From positions 1,063,285-1,127,284 of the forward strand of contig JAPDFW010000092.1 in the NCBI GenBank assembly GCA_028826165.1: a stretch of 64,000 bases of DNA, given 5' to 3'. Below, piece by piece: positions 57,851-64,000 of the stretch (positions are counted from its first letter, which is position 1; each line of letters opens with the position of its first letter). A program made the position numbers and the translations under genes. The notes beneath the pieces were generated by a model. It was not told the origin of the DNA. It saw only the letters and a list, made by a program, of their open reading frames with translations, and did no database searches. Source of the stretch: Anaeramoeba ignava (Eukaryota > Metamonada > Anaeramoebidae).

Positions 57851-58044
57851 TTCAATTAAAAAAGCATCAATAACAACAACAACAACAAAAAGGAACAAAT
57901 TTTATTTTCTTTTCTTTTCCTTTTTTCAATTCTTTTTTTCAATTCTTTTTTTCAATTCTTTTTTTCAATTCTTTTTTTCAATTCAAAAATTAAGAAAAGA
58001 AAATAAAAAACAAAAAACAAATTTTCTTCCACTTTTTTTGATTA
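57851..58044. other. 3' flank of surface gene 1
   Basis: About 190 bp with an (ACA)n trinucleotide run just after the stop and five tandem TTTTTTCAATTC units (57920-57985). No gene is visible. It passes directly into satellite array 2. Confidence 0.5.
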
Positions 58045-58650
58045 ATTTATTTAATTATTTAATTAATAATTAATTTAATATTTATTTATATTTTATTTAT
58101 ATTTATAATTTTATATTAATTTCTAAATTAAATATTAATTAATTATTATTAAATATTTTGATTAAATTATTAATTAAATATTTTAATTAATTTTATTTCT
58201 TTATTTAATTAATATTTAATTTATTATTTATTTATATTTTATTTATATTTATAATTTTATATTAATTTCTAAATTAAATATTAATTAATTATTATTAAAT
58301 ATTTTGATTAAATTATTGATTAAATATTTTAATTAATTTTTATTTCATTATTTAATTAATATTTAATTTATTATTTATTTATAATTTATTTATATTTATA
58401 ATTTTATATTAATTTCCAAATTAAATATTAATTAATTATTATTAAATATTTTGATTAAATTATTGATTAAATATTTTAATTAATTTTATTTCATTATTTA
58501 ATTAATATTTAATTTATTATTTATTTATAATTTATTTTTATTTATAAATTTATATTAATTTCTAAATTAAATATTAATTAATTATTATTTAATATTTTGA
58601 TTAAATTATTAATTAAATATTTTAATCAATTTTATTTCATTATTTAAAAT
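58045..58650. repeat. ~146-bp AT tandem satellite, array 2
   Basis: About four units of the same satellite as at 47700-49080, with landmarks near 58191, 58343, 58488 and 58635. The array ends in the same ATTTAAAATAATTTTAATT transition as array 1 (compare 49045 and 58645). Confidence 0.9.
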
Positions 58651-59359
58651 AATTTTAATTTAATATTCAATTTAGAATTAAATTTAAAATTATATTTTAT
58701 TGATATTTTTATTATTAAATTTATACTTTTTAATTCAAAAATATTATTATTTTATTATTAAATTTTTTGATCAGTTTTATTTCATTTTATTAAATTAAAT
58801 TAAAAAGAAAATAAAAGAAAAAATTTTTTTTTCAAATTCAAAAGAAAGACAAATTATAATTAATTTTTAAAAAGAAAAGAAAAAGCAAAAAACAAAATTC
58901 ATTAAAAGAAAAAAAAAAAATTTTTTTTTAACTTTTTTTTGAATACAATAGAGTTGAAAAAGGAACTTGCCTTTTATTTTAATTTCTTTTCTAAATTAAA
59001 AAGAAAGATCAATTTTAATTAAATTTTTTTCTTATTCATTTGGGCAAAATTATTTTATTAAATTAAATTAAAAAGAAAATAAAAGAAAAAAAAAATTTTT
59101 TTTTCTCATTCATTTCTCTCTTTTCGTTTTAAAATGTAAATCTTTCTTTTCTTTTATTTTTTGTTTTTTTTTTGTTTCTTCTTTTGAATTGAATTAATTT
59201 AATTTCTTTTTTTTCCAATTTGATCATTTTATTTTTTTTTCCTTTTATTTTTTGTGAATTTTTTTTTAATGAATTGGAAAACAAATTATTTATTCAAATA
59301 ACTAAACAAATTTTTTTTTTGCTTTTATTAATTTTTAAATAGTTTTAAAACACAAAAGA
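58651..59359 (+). promoter_or_regulatory. Upstream region of surface gene 2 (copy of that of gene 1)
   Basis: From about 58650 to 59048 it parallels 49045-49444 nearly base for base, including TTTGGGCAAA at 59039-59048. It has one copy of the ~280-bp block that is doubled upstream of gene 1. Then 59060-59160 matches 49720-49810. It is followed by T-rich sequence specific to this gene, and the shared leader ATAGTTTTAAAACACAAAAG before ATG 59360. Confidence 0.6.
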
Positions 59360-62300
59360 ATGATAAATTCAAAAAGGTTCTTATTCATTTTTGCTTTGAT
59401 TCTCTTCTTATTTGGATTAACTCAAACTCATCAAGTTTATTCATCATCATCATCAAATGGATTGAAAGATTCTTATTCTTGGGATTTAGCACAAACAATT
59501 ACATCTCCTGATTCTTCTTCAACTTTTGGATTTAGTGTTTCTCTTTCTCCAAATATTTCTGTTATTGGTGATCCAAGTCAAACAAAAGTATTGGTTTATC
59601 AACTTGAAGATGGAAATTGGAATTCTTTTCAAAATATAACTCGATCTGATTATTCAAGTTTTGGTTGGGATGTTTCAGTTTCTGAAGATTCAATTATACT
59701 TTATGTTGGAGCTCCTGCTTCTGCTTATGGAACCATGCCTTATTATTTTGATGGTAGTCAGTATGTCAATGGATTTCCTTCAACAGATGAATTTATATCT
59801 GATCTTCCAATTAATGGATTGATGGCTGATCCTACTACATATGGTTGGAGTGTTGCAACTTCAGCATCTTTGAAAATGTATTTGTATGGAAGCTCAAAAT
59901 ATAATGTCATCTATGGTCTTTTGGGAGATTCAAATTGGTTTCCTTATACTGGATTATCAGGAGAAGGATTAGGATGGGAAGTTGATATTTCAGAAAATCC
60001 TTCTATTGCTGTTGCTTCTTGTTTTTCAGTTAAAAAAGTATATCTTCTTTCTGCTTCTGTAAGTGAATTTACATATATTTTTGATATTACATCAACTTTG
60101 GATGGATTTGGGAATGATGTTGCAATTTCAAATGATGGGAATGTTGTTGTTGTTGCTGCAATGGAATCAAATACAGTTGTTATTTACAGAAGATCTGGAG
60201 ATATTTGGAATGAAGAAAAAGTTATTTCAGTTAATTCTTCAAATTTTGGATCTTCAGTTTCAATTTCAGAAGATGGGAATATAGTTGTTGTTGGAGCTAA
60301 TTTAACAGATGAAGTATATATCTATAGTTATTCTGAATCAGATTGGAATGAAGAAAAAGTACTTTCAGGTGCAAGTAGTTTTGGAACTGATGTTTCAATT
60401 TCAGGAGATATCCTTCTTGTTTCAGCTCCTCAATCAAGAGAAGTTTCATATTTTAATAGAACATATATCCCTCTTCCTCTTATTCCTCCTTTAATTGAAT
60501 TAATAAATTGTAGTTCTGGATATTCAGAATTTGAATGTTATTGGAATCAACCTGAAAATAATGTTTCTCTTTATTTTCAAATTGATTATGGAAATGGTTA
60601 TACTCAAATTATAAATCCTGTTTTTGATTTATCACAAAATGTTTTCTATCAAGAATTTAATTCATCACTTTATTTAGGAATTTATGGAAATAAAGAATAT
60701 TCAATTCAACTTCAAGCTTGTAATTTAACAGAAGATGAATGTGGAGATCCTTCAGAATCAACAACTTTGAAAACAATGATTGATTGTGTTGAAGATTTTG
60801 AATTAATTGGATTAGCAGATTCTATTAATGTTTCATGGAATCTACCTAATGTAGAAATTATTGAAGAAGTTCCTCATCTTGATCATTATAAAATAGGTTA
60901 TTTGTGTGAAAATATGGAAATTCCTGAATATTTGGATGTTAATAATACTTCAAATTCTTATCAAATTACTGAATTGGAAGCTAGAAATGAATGTAATGTT
61001 TCAATATGTGCTTGTAGAACACCTTCATGTTCTGGAGATGATGAAGGAGAAGTTGTTTATGATATAGTTCAAGTTGGATTTGGACCTGTTTTAAATCTTA
61101 AATGTTTAGTTTCAAATGTTTTAGATGTTAATTGTTCTTGGCTTGCTCCTGAAAGTTCACAATCACCTTATTATTATAATATCACTTATAAATCAAATTC
61201 ATTTGAAGATGAAGAAGAATATCAATTAAGTCAATTATATCAAAATTTTACAGTTAAACTTCCAAATCAATATTATCAAATCAATGTTTCTGCTTGTTCT
61301 TCAAATGGAGAATGTGGAAATATTTCATCAACTTCAGTTACAACTGATAATCTAACAGCACCAACAATTTATGAATCAATTTCCAAAATTGAAGCAATTG
61401 AATTAAATTTCACAAAATTATCTGAAGCAAAATCTTATTTAGTTTCAATCGATAATAAATCAACTTGGATAAATTTCACAACATTAATTCTAAATGGAAA
61501 TGAAATTATTGGAACAATTAATGGATTATCTGGAAATATTGATTATTATATTTCAGTTAGAGGATGTACTGATACAAGTTGTGAACCTCAATATTTAGGA
61601 GATCCAAGTGAAACAATTACAAACAAACCTAAATTAGGGAATATAACAGGATTAAATTGTATTTCAACAATTTGTGGATTTGAATGTGAATGGAATGAAT
61701 TAGAATTATCAGATGGATTAAGAGCATATACATTTACTTATAATTCAACTTCAATTTGTTTGGATAAATCATTAACAAGTTATTCAGTTTCCAATTTACT
61801 TCAAGGTGAAAATTATGAAATTTCAATATTTGCATCTGCTAGTTGGGACTGTGAAACAAATCAATATTCAGGATTATCTTCATCAACTTCAGTTACAACT
61901 GATGAATTACCTGCTCCTTCAAATGTTCAATCTTATTCTGAAATTGAACAAATCAAATTAAATTTCACAAAAGTATCTCAAGCAAAATCTTATTTAATTT
62001 CAATTGATAATAAATTAACTTGGATCAATTTCACAACATTAATTCCAAATGGAAATGAAATTATTGGAACAATAAATGGATTATCTGGAAATGTTTATTA
62101 TAATATTTCAGTTAGAGGATGTACTGAATTGAGTTGTGCAAATCAATATCTTGGAGATGCAAGTGAAACAATTACAAACAAAGCTAAATTAGGAAACATT
62201 ACTGGATTCAATTGTAATGCAACAATTTGTGGATTTGAATGTGAATGGGATGAATTAGAATTATCATATGGATTAAGAGCATATTTATTTACTTATAATT

Positions 62301-63832
62301 CAACTTTAATTTGTTTGCCAAAATCATTAACAAGTTATTCAGTTTCCAATTTACTTCAAGGTGAAAATTATGAAATTTCAATATTTGCATCTGCTAGTTG
62401 GGGCTGTGAAACAAATCAATATTCAGGATTACCTTCATCAACTTCAGTTACAACTGATATGTTACCTGCTCCTTCAAATGTTCAATCTTATTCTGAAATT
62501 GAACAAATCAAATTAACTTTCTCACAAGTATCTCAAGCAAAATCTTATTTAGTTTCAATTGATAATCAATTAACTTGGATAAATTTCACAACATTAATTC
62601 CAAATGAAAATGAAATGATTGGAACAATAAATGAATTATCTGGAAATGTTGATTATTATATTTCAGTTAGAGGATGTACTGATACAAGTTGTGAACCTCA
62701 ATATTTAGGAATAGCAAGTTCAACAATTACAAATAAGCCTAAATTAGGGAATATAACAGGATTAAATTGTAATCCAACAATTTGTGGATTTGAATGTGAA
62801 TGGAATGAATTAGAATTATCAAATGGATTAGAAAAATATTCATTATCTTATAATTCTGAATCAATTTGTTTGGATAAATCATTAACAAGTTATTCAATTT
62901 CAGATTTACTTGGAGGAGAAAATTATGAAATTTCAATATTTGCATCTGCTGATTTAAATTGTTCATTTAATGAATATTCAGGATTATCTTCATCAACTTC
63001 AGTTACAACTGATATGTTACCTGCTCCTTCAAATGTTCAATCTTATTCTGAAATTGAACAAATCAAATTAACTTTCTCACAAGTATCTCAAGCAAAATCA
63101 TATTTAGTTTCAATTGATAATCAATTAACTTGGATAAATTTCACAACATTAATTTCAAATGGAAATGAAATGATTGGAACAATAAATGAATTATCTGGAA
63201 ATGTTGATTATTATATTTCAGTTAGAGGATGTACTGATACAAATTGTACAGTTGAATATGCAGGATATCCAAGTTCAACAATTACAAATAAACCTAAATT
63301 AGGGAATATAACAGGATTAAATTGTAATCCAACAATTTGTGGATTTGAATGTGAATGGAATGGATTAGAATTATCAAATGGATTAAGAGGATATTCATTA
63401 TCTTATAATTCTGAATCAATTTGTTTGGATAAATCATTAACAAGTTACTCAGTTCCAGATTTAATTGGAGGAGAAAATTATGAAATTTCAATATTTGCAT
63501 CTGCTGATTTAAATTGTTCATTTAATGAATATTCAGGATTATCTTCATCAACTTCAGTTACAACTAACATGTTACCTGCTCCTTCAAATGTTCAATCTTA
63601 TTCTGAAATTGAACAAATCAAATTAAATTTCACAAAATTATCTCAAGCAAAATCTTATTTAATTTCAATTGATAGTAAATCAAGTTGGATCAATTTCACA
63701 TCATTAATTCCAAATGGAAATGAAATGATTGGAACAATAAACGAATTATCTGGAAATGTTTATTATAATATTGCAGTTAGAGGATGTACTGATACAAGTT
63801 GTGAACCTCAATATTTTGGAAGTCCCAAGTGA
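59360..63832 (+). CDS. Second surface protein paralogue (one propeller, fibronectin-III repeats), 3' end lost
   Basis: A paralogue of the gene at 49910 with the same signal peptide (MINSKRFLFIFALILFLFGL), but with one beta-propeller instead of two. One block A follows (from about 60485), then four full 555-bp double fibronectin-III modules (starting near 61346, 61901, 62456, 63011) and a fifth cut short (from 63566). The propeller most resembles the second propeller of gene 1 (WDVSVSEDSIILYVGAPA). The ORF ends at 63832 because an extra C in AGTCCCAAG shifts the frame into TGA. Homology to the module continues only to about 63843. There is therefore no TM helix or tail, and the gene as read is truncated. 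Codons and repeat sequences are close to gene 1, so recent duplication or gene conversion is likely. Confidence 0.85.
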   Translation: MINSKRFLFIFALILFLFGLTQTHQVYSSSSSNGLKDSYSWDLAQTITSPDSSSTFGFSVSLSPNISVIGDPSQTKVLVYQLEDGNWNSFQNITRSDYSSFGWDVSVSEDSIILYVGAPASAYGTMPYYFDGSQYVNGFPSTDEFISDLPINGLMADPTTYGWSVATSASLKMYLYGSSKYNVIYGLLGDSNWFPYTGLSGEGLGWEVDISENPSIAVASCFSVKKVYLLSASVSEFTYIFDITSTLDGFGNDVAISNDGNVVVVAAMESNTVVIYRRSGDIWNEEKVISVNSSNFGSSVSISEDGNIVVVGANLTDEVYIYSYSESDWNEEKVLSGASSFGTDVSISGDILLVSAPQSREVSYFNRTYIPLPLIPPLIELINCSSGYSEFECYWNQPENNVSLYFQIDYGNGYTQIINPVFDLSQNVFYQEFNSSLYLGIYGNKEYSIQLQACNLTEDECGDPSESTTLKTMIDCVEDFELIGLADSINVSWNLPNVEIIEEVPHLDHYKIGYLCENMEIPEYLDVNNTSNSYQITELEARNECNVSICACRTPSCSGDDEGEVVYDIVQVGFGPVLNLKCLVSNVLDVNCSWLAPESSQSPYYYNITYKSNSFEDEEEYQLSQLYQNFTVKLPNQYYQINVSACSSNGECGNISSTSVTTDNLTAPTIYESISKIEAIELNFTKLSEAKSYLVSIDNKSTWINFTTLILNGNEIIGTINGLSGNIDYYISVRGCTDTSCEPQYLGDPSETITNKPKLGNITGLNCISTICGFECEWNELELSDGLRAYTFTYNSTSICLDKSLTSYSVSNLLQGENYEISIFASASWDCETNQYSGLSSSTSVTTDELPAPSNVQSYSEIEQIKLNFTKVSQAKSYLISIDNKLTWINFTTLIPNGNEIIGTINGLSGNVYYNISVRGCTELSCANQYLGDASETITNKAKLGNITGFNCNATICGFECEWDELELSYGLRAYLFTYNSTLICLPKSLTSYSVSNLLQGENYEISIFASASWGCETNQYSGLPSSTSVTTDMLPAPSNVQSYSEIEQIKLTFSQVSQAKSYLVSIDNQLTWINFTTLIPNENEMIGTINELSGNVDYYISVRGCTDTSCEPQYLGIASSTITNKPKLGNITGLNCNPTICGFECEWNELELSNGLEKYSLSYNSESICLDKSLTSYSISDLLGGENYEISIFASADLNCSFNEYSGLSSSTSVTTDMLPAPSNVQSYSEIEQIKLTFSQVSQAKSYLVSIDNQLTWINFTTLISNGNEMIGTINELSGNVDYYISVRGCTDTNCTVEYAGYPSSTITNKPKLGNITGLNCNPTICGFECEWNGLELSNGLRGYSLSYNSESICLDKSLTSYSVPDLIGGENYEISIFASADLNCSFNEYSGLSSSTSVTTNMLPAPSNVQSYSEIEQIKLNFTKLSQAKSYLISIDSKSSWINFTSLIPNGNEMIGTINELSGNVYYNIAVRGCTDTSCEPQYFGSPK

Positions 63833-63843
63833 AACAATCACAA

Positions 63844-64000
63844 CTTAAAGAAGCAGAGTAGGGAAGCATTTGCACAGATTCAGGTGGCTTCCAACAGGTG
63901 ATTTGAAATTATTAGAGAATGAGTAGGATGAGTGAGCCCTCAGATGGATTGAAACGCCTGCAGTACATCTTGTATTCAACTTCGTTGTGTAATCAACCAA
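63844..64000. other. Compositionally distinct right end (about 155 bp)
   Basis: After ACAATCACAA the module homology stops and the sequence becomes balanced in base composition (for example GAGCCCTCAGATGGATTG, CGCCTGCAGTACATC), unlike anything else in 64 kb. One short frame is open to the edge (from ATG near 63919: MSRMSEPSDGLKRLQYILY). I do not recognise it. It may be the edge of another element, or a chimeric or adapter-derived contig end. Confidence 0.5.

Noticed and set aside
1-64000. Dictyostelium or Entamoeba as the source
   Set aside because: Dictyostelium proteins show pure N or Q homopolymers more than NQ/NE alternation, and Entamoeba genes rarely carry several introns of this kind. 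An Anaeramoeba-like amoeba fits better but is not proven from this window.

Overview
This is eukaryotic nuclear DNA from a very AT-rich protist. Housekeeping eukaryotic genes (SMC1, NOT4, listerin, NUBP1/NBP35, eukaryotic-type MTHFR) carry short GT-AG introns. Start codons follow A-rich leaders. The intergenic DNA is nearly pure A/T satellite. The NQ/NE/NI hexa- and dodecanucleotide repeats in proteins, the BTB and TLDc genes, and the DH-PH exchange factor suggest an amoeba such as Anaeramoeba. That assignment is inference; no rRNA is present to confirm it.

Layout. 1-5.7 kb: a BTB-protein 3' end, a damaged BTB-TLDc gene, and a second truncated BTB tail, separated by satellite arrays. 6.0-12.5 kb: MTHFR (5 exons), a secreted protein on the minus strand, and a divergent actin-like gene. 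14.0-15.9 kb: a Rho GTPase gene whose switch-region exon is present as two broken copies. 16.3-30.2 kb, minus strand: SMC1 carrying an intein in its Walker A motif, then NUBP1, then NOT4. 30.5-34.4 kb: a DH-PH-DH-PH RhoGEF with a long 12-bp coding repeat. 34.8-47.6 kb: a seven-helix TOM1-like protein, an Abraxas-like MPN protein, guanine deaminase, a ubiquitin-like/hexapeptide-repeat protein, and listerin. 47.7-64 kb: two related giant cell-surface genes (beta-propeller plus fibronectin-III repeats), each preceded by the same ~146-bp satellite and the same upstream region. The last ~155 bases differ sharply in composition.

Main discovery. SMC1, the cohesin ATPase subunit, is interrupted between Lys and Ser of its P-loop by a 359-residue in-frame element. 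The element has all the residues needed for protein splicing (Cys1, block-B His, terminal His-Asn, Ser+1). It contains a LAGLIDADG-type endonuclease domain whose two catalytic acidic positions look mutated. Cohesin ATPase activity in this organism would therefore depend on protein splicing.

Working together. NOT4 and listerin are both ubiquitin ligases of translational quality control, and the ubiquitin-like gene shares a ~104-bp divergent promoter gap with listerin. The Rho GTPase, RhoGEF and actin-like genes belong to cytoskeletal signalling. Several genes show single-base frame breaks, which may be real decay or assembly indels at homopolymers. Exon coordinates are my own splice predictions, chosen by reading frame and family homology.
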